A DNA stretch of 64,000 bases from CAILUG01 sp903844415 (lineage in GTDB: Bacteria; Pseudomonadota; Gammaproteobacteria; Pseudomonadales; Pseudohongiellaceae), in NCBI GenBank assembly GCA_947477655.1, contig CANJTS010000001.1, positions 449,243 to 513,242 of the forward strand, written 5' to 3'. Under the pieces are notes generated by a model. The model saw only the letters and a list, made by a program, of their open reading frames with translations, did not search any database and was not told where the DNA came from. The position numbers were made by a program, and so were the translations under genes. Position 1 is the stretch's first letter; every line of letters starts with the position of its first letter. Shown in pieces: positions 33,465 through 41,144 of this stretch.

Positions 33465-34159
33465 GGATAGATGTATTCGTTTGCCACTCTACGCCAAGCC
33501 ATAAGCCGCGCCGCCATACCCTGAAACACTTCCGGATCTTCTGAAACTTGTGTGGCTAGCAACACTTGACCATCAGCGCTCAACTTGAACCGTTCGCTTA
33601 AATGTAAATTGTCGCTGTGACTAAAGCCATTATTCATGAAAGTGGCAGCAGCTATATGTGTTGTGTCCACCACCAACTCATCACCTTCCCAATGTCCTAT
33701 AGAGTGCCCATTTTTGGTATGCGGCGCATCTGCCGGTGGATGTTGTCTGCCATCCAGAAAAATCACGCGGACCATGTCGTAGTATTCCATACGCATAACC
33801 AGCAGTTTGCTGTCTTGATAAATTTCCATCGGGAAGGGCGCTTGCATGTAGAAGGCTACTGAGGGTTGAGTACAGGTAAATTCCCGCGTGAATTCTTCAG
33901 CAAAATCGTAGTTTTTTACTTGCTCTTGCGCTTTAGCGCTCAAAACCAGACCACTGTACTGGCCTTCGCCCAACTCACCAGCACCGGCATCGTTAATGAA
34001 AATTGCGCCGGCGGGCAACTTGTCGAGCAACTCCTTGGCCTGGACACCAGGGTCAAATTGCACAGCCCAAAAACTGTCCAGCATTGGCGTTTGTGCCAAC
34101 AGCCAGCCGGGCAACACTAGCACCAACAACAGCAATATTTGTGTGGATAGTTTGCTCAT
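33434..34159 (-). CDS. Exported protein of unknown function paired with DUF6152
   Basis: This 241-residue protein has a signal peptide (QILLLLVLVLPGWLLAQ). The mature part has NGHSIGHWEGDELVVDTTHI and FSHSDNLHLSERF motifs, a pattern I recognise from proteins of unknown function that occur next to DUF6152 genes in gammaproteobacteria. Two cysteines are present (TCTQ and YECD). It starts 2 bp after the DUF6152 stop, so the genes form a transcriptional unit. Function is unknown. Confidence 0.78.
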   Translation of the reverse strand: MSKLSTQILLLLVLVLPGWLLAQTPMLDSFWAVQFDPGVQAKELLDKLPAGAIFINDAGAGELGEGQYSGLVLSAKAQEQVKNYDFAEEFTREFTCTQPSVAFYMQAPFPMEIYQDSKLLVMRMEYYDMVRVIFLDGRQHPPADAPHTKNGHSIGHWEGDELVVDTTHIAAATFMNNGFSHSDNLHLSERFKLSADGQVLLATQVSEDPEVFQGMAARLMAWRRVANEYIYPYECDASFGE

Positions 34160-34161
34160 AC

Positions 34162-34572
34162 CTAATCCTTTTCTGCGGGTGGTGCGGTACGGGCCTGACC
34201 AATGAGTTCGTGGCCGTCGGCAAACACTACTTTACTGATGCGCATATAGGAGGTGCCATCCCGCGCAGGAAATCCTTCAACGGTGATGTTATCGCCCGCC
34301 TTGAGCGATTCTTTAGTCCAGCCACGCCGTTTCAGAACATTGGGCGAATTAGTTTCGGCGCGCCATTGCGCAACCTGTCCACTGGCGTCGACAACCGAGA
34401 ATGTGAGCATGCCATGCGGATTACTGAATCGGAAACTGTCAACAGTGCCTGAAACAAATATGGTGTTGTCCGCCACAAAATGCACCGCGAAAGAATGATG
34501 GGCCTGCGCCAATGGCGCAAGAAAAAAAGCGTTTAATATGATGACTATTCCTTGGATTTTTTTACTGAGCAT
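34162..34572 (-). CDS. DUF6152-family exported protein
   Basis: From the preferred ATG at 34572 the protein is 136 residues, with a signal peptide ending near LAPLAQA and the mature HHSFAVHF start that marks the DUF6152 family. NPHGMLTFSVVD and KAGDNITVEGFPARDG match its core. The His-rich mature N-terminus could bind metal. The frame extends to 34623, running into the mutM gene. It probably shares a transcript with the exported protein downstream. Function is unknown. Confidence 0.82.
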   Translation of the reverse strand: MLSKKIQGIVIILNAFFLAPLAQAHHSFAVHFVADNTIFVSGTVDSFRFSNPHGMLTFSVVDASGQVAQWRAETNSPNVLKRRGWTKESLKAGDNITVEGFPARDGTSYMRISKVVFADGHELIGQARTAPPAEKD

Positions 34573-34610
34573 ATGACAACTTTGCCTTTGTAGTCTGACG
34601 GTACCCGATG

Positions 34611-35426
34611 TTAACGCTGACATTTTGGACAGTAAACAGTCGAGCGTTGCCCGAGCCGGATTTCCTTGAGGGAGGTATTACATTTCACGCAGGGCTGCTC
34701 CCCACGCCCATACACAAGCAAGGACTGTTTAAAATAACCGGGCTTGCCATCACTACCTATAAAGTCGCGCAAGGTAGTACCGCCTGCCGCAATAGCACGG
34801 CTTAGCACTTTTTTTATTTCCAACACCAAGGTTTGATACTGCGCAGCAGTAACAGAGCCTGCCTTGCGTTTAGGAGCGATGCCCGCAGCAAACAAAGCTT
34901 CATTGGCGTAGATGTTGCCGACTCCCACCACAACATGCCCATCCATGATGAAGGTTTTGATCGGGACGCTACGTTTGCGGGAACGGGTAAATATATAGTC
35001 GGTGTTGAAGCTATCTTCTAGCGGTTCCGGTCCCAGCTCCGCCAGCAGTGGATGCGATGTGGGATCGCCCTGCACCCACAGCACACAGCCAAATCGACGT
35101 GGATCGTGAAACCGTAACACTTTGCCGCTGGCTAAACATAAATCAATATGATCGTGTTTAAGCACCGGCTCGTTGCTTTCCAAAATCCGCAAGCTGCCCG
35201 ACATGCCCAGATGAATCAGCACAGTCCCGACGCGTGTATTGAGTAGCAGGTATTTGGCACGGCGATCAATCGACGTGATCACTTGTCCAGCCAGATGTTG
35301 TGCGAGGGTGGGAGAAACAGGCCAGCGTAAACGTCTGTCTCTAATCAACACTTTTTCAACCACCACTCCCAGCACATGGGGAGTGATGCCCTGACGGGTG
35401 GTTTCTACTTCGGGGAGTTCCGGCAT
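34611..35426 (-). CDS. mutM: Formamidopyrimidine-DNA glycosylase
   Basis: The 271-residue product starts PELPEVETTRQGI, which contains the catalytic N-terminal proline and glutamate, and ends with a zinc finger (CVKCNTSLKEIRLGQ ... YCPKCQR). The helix-two-turn-helix segment GVGNIYANEALFAAGI is intact. MutM removes 8-oxoguanine and formamidopyrimidines from DNA. It lies upstream of the DUF6152 pair and downstream of the ExbB-type gene on the same strand. Confidence 0.96.
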   Translation of the reverse strand: MPELPEVETTRQGITPHVLGVVVEKVLIRDRRLRWPVSPTLAQHLAGQVITSIDRRAKYLLLNTRVGTVLIHLGMSGSLRILESNEPVLKHDHIDLCLASGKVLRFHDPRRFGCVLWVQGDPTSHPLLAELGPEPLEDSFNTDYIFTRSRKRSVPIKTFIMDGHVVVGVGNIYANEALFAAGIAPKRKAGSVTAAQYQTLVLEIKKVLSRAIAAGGTTLRDFIGSDGKPGYFKQSLLVYGRGEQPCVKCNTSLKEIRLGQRSTVYCPKCQR

Positions 35427-35451
35427 GGCGCCTAGTTATCAAGCTGCTAAG

Positions 35452-36321
35452 TTATCGGAGCTGCATCTTATCAAGCTGTCGCGTGATCCCAGCAGCATCA
35501 GTACGCAAGCGGCTGATTAATTCATCTTCTGCATATTGCTCGGTGTCGAGTACCAAACGATCGTGAATCAGTTGTAGTTCGTGGAACACATACATCACTA
35601 AAATACACAGTGTTAACGCCGTGAAGGTAGAGTTGAACGACAACCCTAAACCCGAGGTCAACGCTGCAGGGTTGGTACTGTTTAATACAAATTGGGCACT
35701 TTCCAACGCTTCCCCGAGACCACGTACAGTACCCACAAAACCAATGGCTGGAATCGACCACACCGCAAACCGGATAGTCGATAATTCCGAATCGAGCCGA
35801 GTAGCTTCAATCTCACAACTATGATGCACGGTGGTGGCAGCATCCTGGATACTGCGAGTAGCGCCAAAACGCTTCAACGCCGATTTCAATACCCGCGGCA
35901 CTACCGTTTCCCGCATGTGTTGCGGTAGTTGATCAAAGCGCCGCAGATGATCCCTAGCATCGTCGGGCAAAATGCACGAGCCCGGTTGCAACTGCAAAAT
36001 GTCTTCTTCCAGCAATTTGCGGGAGCGGCTGGCGTGACTGACGCGCAGTGCTGCCAACAATAAGGCCCAAACGGTAACGATAATGGATGCCTCTGGTTCC
36101 GGCTCTGCAATAATTACCAGAATAGAACGTGTGGGGGTGTATGTGGGGTCTGCATTGACCAGCGCTTGTTGCTCGACGCTCCACTGTTCCGCCGAGGGCC
36201 TGACATGCACAGCGTAAAAAATTTGAATCACCAGCGTAACCAGCAACAACAGGGCGATGCTCATGAAGCGATCTAGAGTCTTGTTGGTCTGGAGAACACC
36301 CAGCCAGTCTGAAATTTGCAT
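35452..36321 (-). CDS. MotA/TolQ/ExbB-type proton channel subunit
   Basis: This 289-residue membrane protein has hydrophobic segments near residues 19-38, 78-95, 182-201 and 228-247. The third ends in IPAIGFVGTVRGLGEALE, which matches the ExbB/TolQ motif (IGLFGTVWGI), and the last carries LGLSFNSTFTALTLCILV, corresponding to the pore-lining helix of ExbB. The cytoplasmic region between helices 2 and 3 is about 85 residues. No ExbD or TolR gene is adjacent, but two proteins of the divergent cluster carry ExbD-like helices. I infer that this protein is the stator/channel partner of those proteins. Confidence 0.82.
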   Translation of the reverse strand: MQISDWLGVLQTNKTLDRFMSIALLLLVTLVIQIFYAVHVRPSAEQWSVEQQALVNADPTYTPTRSILVIIAEPEPEASIIVTVWALLLAALRVSHASRSRKLLEEDILQLQPGSCILPDDARDHLRRFDQLPQHMRETVVPRVLKSALKRFGATRSIQDAATTVHHSCEIEATRLDSELSTIRFAVWSIPAIGFVGTVRGLGEALESAQFVLNSTNPAALTSGLGLSFNSTFTALTLCILVMYVFHELQLIHDRLVLDTEQYAEDELISRLRTDAAGITRQLDKMQLR

Positions 36322-36923
36322 TGTGTATAACCCTCAACCTGCGCACGCGAAAATTTGAATGAGTTTGCGGTGCCCGTGTAATGGCCTGAATGTAGCTGCC
36401 AGAGCTCGCGAATGCGCGGGAGAGTAAACGCCCTATTTGTTTAAGTCCAGCCTATTTAACCCCTCAAAAAAGTTACTCAATAAGTGCTCGGCGGTGTTTT
36501 TGTGCCGGGACTTAGTCACGCCCGAAAGCGCATTTTTATGCTTATAAAACAACTAAGCCTGCCCTTGTGTCTAACCGGGTTACTCTTAAAAACAAAGGCC
36601 TACAGCACGACAGTTGGCCCCGTTGTGCTTTATAGCCATGTAGCCCACCCTATATTCCAGTAGCGCCAAAAAATTGACTCTGGTGTTGTCTTGCACCTGT
36701 TGCCAAAAACACAACACGCAGTGCAGCCATTTAACTATTCAACGCCGGCTTAAGTTTGAGTTAAGCTTAAGTGATTAATGATCAGACCTAAGACGCCCAG
36801 TTCGGGATATAAGGTGTTTTATTGGTACAATTGTTGGCACGTCAATCAGTTCATCGACGATCCAGTAATTAGTTTGTTAACTCGCAGTACCAACGTTACC
36901 CACGACACAAACGTCGAATAGTT
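36322..36923. other. 602-bp non-coding region between the channel gene and the envelope cluster
   Basis: No gene is evident. It separates the divergent ExbB-type gene from the long co-oriented series, so it likely holds both promoters. Inverted repeats include CTTAAG-containing arms near 36755-36775, and a TACAAT box lies at 36826. There is no convincing sigma-70 promoter, and no tRNA, sRNA or operator could be assigned by eye. Confidence 0.6.
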
Positions 36924-36944
36924 ATGCAAGCGGAGGCAACCATC

Positions 36945-38171
36945 ATGCACAAATCACTCTCCTGGATGAAAAACTCGAGGATGAACAAGCCAGGGACGCG
37001 GTTCCCCTCCAAGGCTTTAGTATTAGCTGCTGCCGTGGGACTGGTCTTGGCCGGGTGTCAAACTCAACAGCAAAGCAGCAGTAGCAGCTCAATGCCCTCC
37101 ATGCCTACCGCCTCTTCAAGCTCCAGTTCGTCTTCACCACCATCAACGCCAAGCTCTTCAGCTTCGAGGCCAAGTAGTTCGCAATCTAGTTCCAGTTCTT
37201 CATCGTCCAGCTCGAGCTCGAGATCTTCATCGTCCAGCTCAAGCTCAAGCTCTTCATCGTCTAGCTCTACCGCCTCGACAAGGTCTTCGTCTTCGCAAAC
37301 TGGTGGGACTCCACCTAGCTCCACCTCCAATAGCTCCACCTCCAAGCCGACGGGAGCAACAGGGACAACACAAAGCGCATCAAATTCCGGGGCCCCAACA
37401 GACGGTAGCGAGAATGACGCAGAAAAAGAAGGTGACGAAGGTGGTGTCGACGTAAACGTTTCTGTAAACGGTACCCCGCTGCCTTCCAGTAACGCTCCGA
37501 TTTCAGGCCTGCCAGGAGATGCCGGATTGCCAGGAGCTGCAGAACTGCCCGGCTCGACAGGTAGTCAAAATGGTGGAGGCACAGTCGCAAATACTGGCAC
37601 ACAACCAGGGGCAGGTTCACAAGGTCGACCCCGCAATGGTTCAACCCAAGGCGGAACCCCAGGTGGCGCAACTGCTCGCGGTGCCGGTGACGATCCTTTT
37701 GCAGGTTTAGGTACGCCGGGCAGCGGCGGCATGACCGCCGCCGAACGCAGGGCAGCACTGGATGCCCGTCTGGAGGTCAGTTTTGGCGTTTTTGACGGCA
37801 TGATTTTAAGCGATCGCGAACGTGCTCAGGCCGAAGCAGATGCAGCAGGCAGCCAGGTCATGAGCACCGGTGGCGGTCAAGGTGACGGCCAAGAAAACGG
37901 CGGTTTAGAATCGGGCGAAAGCTCTGTTGCAGTCGCCTCAGCCCCCAACAGCGCTGTCGGTGGTGTCATGCCAGCAGGCGGCATTGGGCGTGAAGGCGAC
38001 TTCTCCAACGTGAATGCACCAACTTTCCCGGTGCCCGGTGATATCCCCAGTGGTAATGATGACGATGTGGTAGCGCGTCAATTACGCGAAGCAGCAATAC
38101 ACGAGCCAGATCCCGTACTACGCGAAAAACTGTGGGACGAATACCGTAAATACTCTGGCTTGGCACAATAG
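36945..38171 (+). CDS. Polyserine-linker lipoprotein, first gene of the envelope cluster
   Basis: A GGAGG site lies 8 nt before the ATG at 36945; the frame also has an ATG at 36924 without a ribosome site. The signal peptide ends in the lipobox LAGC. A serine-rich linker of about 70 residues follows (partly encoded by 27-bp DNA repeats), then a Gly/Pro/Thr-rich stretch, and the protein ends in a charged helical tail (ARQLREAAIHEPDP ... LWDEYRKYSG). No catalytic domain is visible. It probably extends from the outer membrane into the periplasm. Function is unknown. Confidence 0.8.
   Translation: MHKSLSWMKNSRMNKPGTRFPSKALVLAAAVGLVLAGCQTQQQSSSSSSMPSMPTASSSSSSSSPPSTPSSSASRPSSSQSSSSSSSSSSSSRSSSSSSSSSSSSSSSTASTRSSSSQTGGTPPSSTSNSSTSKPTGATGTTQSASNSGAPTDGSENDAEKEGDEGGVDVNVSVNGTPLPSSNAPISGLPGDAGLPGAAELPGSTGSQNGGGTVANTGTQPGAGSQGRPRNGSTQGGTPGGATARGAGDDPFAGLGTPGSGGMTAAERRAALDARLEVSFGVFDGMILSDRERAQAEADAAGSQVMSTGGGQGDGQENGGLESGESSVAVASAPNSAVGGVMPAGGIGREGDFSNVNAPTFPVPGDIPSGNDDDVVARQLREAAIHEPDPVLREKLWDEYRKYSGLAQ
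37197..37268. repeat. 27-bp tandem repeat encoding serine
   Basis: Units at 37197-37223 and 37224-37250, then a partial one at 37251-37268, share the core TCTTCATCGTC(C/T)AGCTC and encode SSSSSSSSR or SSSSSSSSS. It lies inside the lipoprotein's linker and is a likely site of copy-number change. Confidence 0.85.
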
Positions 38172-38209
38172 ATAAACATCAGGCAATACAGAACAAACTG
38201 GACAGTTTC

Positions 38210-39448
38210 ATGAATAAGTTAACCCGCCCCCTGTTGCTGTTGGCCCTCTTGTGCCCTCTGATGGCATGCAACAGCCCAACAGTTAAAACTACCACTCTGG
38301 TGCCAGTGGTTGTCGATGCCACCAATATCCCAGAAGCTGAGCTGCTGGATATCGGAGTGGCAATTTTTGATCCCGGCCTTGACGATATTGCCAACAACCG
38401 TGAAGAGCTTACTTTTGCCGATGTACGGTTGGCAGAGACGCAATACGCGGCCTATCTACTGTCGCAAACATTACAAAGCAATGGCAATTGGGGTGTCGTG
38501 CGGGTGATCCCTAACGATCTGTCTTACTCCGATCTGGCAGTACGTGGCACCATTTTGCAGAGCGATGGCGAAACCATGTTGGTGCATATAAATGTCACTG
38601 ATGTAACGGGCAAAGTGTGGATTGATAAAGATTACGAAGAAGTGGTCAGCAAATTCAGTTACGACCCGCGCCTGCGCCGCAACGAAGACTCTTTCCAAAG
38701 TATCTACAACCGAATAGCCAATGACATCTTGGCCTATCGTCAACAAAATTTGGAAAGTGCAGACTTAAAAAATATTCGCACCATTTCCAAAATTCGCTTT
38801 GCTGGTAATTTCGCTCCCCAAGTTTTTGATTCCTATCTGCAGACCGATCGTAACGGTATAACCAGTGTCAAAAGTTTGCCCGCCACCAACGATCCCTTGT
38901 TGACTCGCATCGACACCATTCGAGATCGTGACTATTTATACGTGGATGCACTGCAGGATCATTACGGAAATTTTGTGCGGCAGATGGAAGGTCCATACAC
39001 TGAATTCCGGCGGGTCAGTTATGAAGAAGTAATGAAATACGACAAGGTTGTCGCCCAGTCCCGCCGCAACATGGTGATTGGTGTTGCTGCAATTTTGGGC
39101 GGGCTGGTAGCTACTCAAAGCACCAATGCTGCCGTAAATTATGCGGCTTACGGCGGTCTGTTCGGGGGTGGTTATCTCATCAAAGATGCCTTTGCCAAGC
39201 GTGATGAAGCGCAAATGCAAGTAGAGGCTCTTGCCGAACTTGGAAATTCTTTGGGTACCGAAATTGCCCCACAAACTATTGAACTTGAAGAACGGGTGAT
39301 CACTCTTACTGGTTCAGTAGATGCGCAGTATGCGCAGTGGCGTGAAATTCTGACCGATATTTATACTAATGATGTCGGCGCTGATGTGAGTACTGATGAC
39401 GGGGATGAAGCCGCTACTGCGCCTGCAAATCTAATTGAAGTGAAGTGA
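38210..39448 (+). CDS. Lipoprotein of unknown function
   Basis: This 412-residue protein begins with a lipoprotein signal (LLLLALLCPLMAC, lipidated Cys at 20). The first half, from LDIGVAIFDPGLDDI through GNWGVVRVIPNDLSYSDLAVRG, suggests the nucleotide-free alpha/beta fold of CsgG-like or GNA1162-like lipoproteins, though identity is uncertain. A Gly/Ala-rich hydrophobic segment (NMVIGVAAILGGLVATQ, near residue 290) may be a second membrane-associated region. It follows the polyserine gene after 38 bp and is presumably co-transcribed. The 158 bp after it contain an 11-bp tandem repeat. Confidence 0.78.
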   Translation: MNKLTRPLLLLALLCPLMACNSPTVKTTTLVPVVVDATNIPEAELLDIGVAIFDPGLDDIANNREELTFADVRLAETQYAAYLLSQTLQSNGNWGVVRVIPNDLSYSDLAVRGTILQSDGETMLVHINVTDVTGKVWIDKDYEEVVSKFSYDPRLRRNEDSFQSIYNRIANDILAYRQQNLESADLKNIRTISKIRFAGNFAPQVFDSYLQTDRNGITSVKSLPATNDPLLTRIDTIRDRDYLYVDALQDHYGNFVRQMEGPYTEFRRVSYEEVMKYDKVVAQSRRNMVIGVAAILGGLVATQSTNAAVNYAAYGGLFGGGYLIKDAFAKRDEAQMQVEALAELGNSLGTEIAPQTIELEERVITLTGSVDAQYAQWREILTDIYTNDVGADVSTDDGDEAATAPANLIEVK

Positions 39449-39492
39449 AGTGATGCTGTAGTGATGTTGTACTGATTTTGTAGTCATACTGT
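39449..39492. repeat. Degenerate 11-bp tandem repeat, four copies
   Basis: AGTGATGCTGT, AGTGATGTTGT, ACTGATTTTGT and AGTCATACTGT follow directly after the stop codon of the lipoprotein gene. Each unit differs from the next by a few bases. Nothing suggests translation. Confidence 0.7.
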
Positions 39493-39606
39493 AAAGCCCA
39501 GTAGTCATACACATACAAAACATACAGCGCCAGCTAGTGCATCTGTTTATAAAAAGTTTCAGGTTCTAATACCTGGTTCCATTAATATTTGTCAGACTTT
39601 TATTAC

Positions 39607-41106
39607 ATGACTGAACTAACCACAGATAAATACTCGCCGGCTGCGCCGCCTCTGGGTATGGCAGAACAAATTTATCTTCGGCAGACCCAACAAAAAACCA
39701 ACATTGTTTTATGGGGCATTTTTTCCCTGTTGCTAGTATTGGTAGGCACGGTGATCTTTGTGCTGCCCGCTTATGTAAACACGACAACTTCAGATCTAGC
39801 ACCTGCTGCCGCGCCGGCAGCTGCAGTTGTTGCGGCAACAGCAGTGGTAGGAATTTCTCCTTTTGAAGAAGCACAACTGCTACGGCAGCGCACCAACGCT
39901 CAAAACACTTTGGCGGCTTTTCTACAACTGCAGACAACACTTGAAGAGCAACAGGTAATTAGTTGGTCCGAAACCCTCTTTAATGAGGCTCTGGCTCTTG
40001 CTCATGAAGGTGATGCCGCTTATTCAACTCAGCAATTTGAAAAGGCCAATACGCTTTATCAGTCCGGGTTAACCATGCTGCAGCAAATCAACGACAAAAA
40101 GGCTGCCAATTTTGCCGATTTCATGTCCAAGGCCACCGCTGCCTATACCGCAGGCGATGCTGAGCTTGCTGTGCAAGCATACAGCCAAGCCTTATTGATC
40201 AATGGCGAAAGTACCGAGGCAGCTGCTGGCATGGATCGCGCCCAAGTGCTCACACAAGTGCTGGATTTATTAAACACTGGCCGCAAACTGCAAGCTGACA
40301 ATCTCTTGGAACAGGCGCGCGACACCTATCAACAAGCACAAACTTTGGACAATACACATGCCCAAGTAAGTGCCGCACTAGCTGGTGTAAACACTGCTAT
40401 TGTGGAACGTAATTTTGCTGCCGCCATGTCAAGCGGATACTCTGCCTTGCAGGCGGGTCAATTCGAATCGGCTTTGGCAGCCTTTGAGCAGGCATTGGCG
40501 ATTCATCCAGGCGCAAGTGAAGTTAGCGCAGCCATCGGGCAAGCCAAAGATCAGCAAACTTTTGCCGCTGTGACTGTACGTATAAATGCCGCCACCACAC
40601 ATGAAGCAAACGAAAACTGGCAACAGGCGCTCATGGAATGGGATCAGGCGCTTGCTGTAGATCCCAATCTGGTAACAGCGAAAGAAGGACGCGCGCGCAG
40701 CAACAGCCGCAACAATCTCGATATTTTTTTGGTTGCCGCCATAAATGAACCCCTGCGGCTCGCGGCCGAAAGTGTCTATACCCAAACAGACCAAGTGCTT
40801 GCAGATGCAGGGCAACTGTCTAATCCAGGGCCTAAATTAAGCCAGCAATTGCAGCAAGTTCGCGATTTTTTACAGCGCATTAAATTGCCCATAAATGTGC
40901 AGCTTCAATCTGACGGTTTCACGACAGTCTCGCTTTATGGCACAGGTGAGCTGGGTACATTTACCGCACAAACCGTAAGCCTGACGCCAGGAACCTACAC
41001 TGCTGTTGGTGTTCGAACCGGCTATCGGGATGTGCGGCAGGAGTTTGTAGTCACCATTGATGGCCAAGCAGCAGTGGTCACAGTTGCCTGTGATGAAGCA
41101 ATTTAA
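39607..41106 (+). CDS. Membrane-anchored TPR protein with PEGA-like C-terminus
   Basis: The 499-residue product has a short N-terminal tail, a transmembrane helix at about 32-57 (NIVLWGIFSLLLVLVGTVIFV), and a large periplasmic part composed of tetratricopeptide repeats, for example GDAAYSTQQFEKANTLYQSG, YTAGDAELAVQAYSQALLIN and YSALQAGQFESALAAFEQAL. The C-terminal about 70 residues (LGTFTAQTVSLTPGTYTAVG) look like a PEGA-type domain. ATG 39607 is chosen over an upstream TTG. It is probably a scaffold for envelope partners in the same cluster. Confidence 0.83.
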   Translation: MTELTTDKYSPAAPPLGMAEQIYLRQTQQKTNIVLWGIFSLLLVLVGTVIFVLPAYVNTTTSDLAPAAAPAAAVVAATAVVGISPFEEAQLLRQRTNAQNTLAAFLQLQTTLEEQQVISWSETLFNEALALAHEGDAAYSTQQFEKANTLYQSGLTMLQQINDKKAANFADFMSKATAAYTAGDAELAVQAYSQALLINGESTEAAAGMDRAQVLTQVLDLLNTGRKLQADNLLEQARDTYQQAQTLDNTHAQVSAALAGVNTAIVERNFAAAMSSGYSALQAGQFESALAAFEQALAIHPGASEVSAAIGQAKDQQTFAAVTVRINAATTHEANENWQQALMEWDQALAVDPNLVTAKEGRARSNSRNNLDIFLVAAINEPLRLAAESVYTQTDQVLADAGQLSNPGPKLSQQLQQVRDFLQRIKLPINVQLQSDGFTTVSLYGTGELGTFTAQTVSLTPGTYTAVGVRTGYRDVRQEFVVTIDGQAAVVTVACDEAI

Positions 41107-41144
41107 GCCACCAGCCTAGTAGCCGCCCGAGTTAAGAACCGACC

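Noticed and set aside
36322..36923. tRNA or small RNA in the long gap before the envelope cluster
   Set aside because: No cloverleaf, CCA end or terminator-linked structure could be found by eye.
37064..37345. Reverse-strand reading frame rich in Leu/Glu opposite the serine linker
   Set aside because: It is the antisense shadow of the AGC/TCN serine repeat of the polyserine lipoprotein and has no independent start context.
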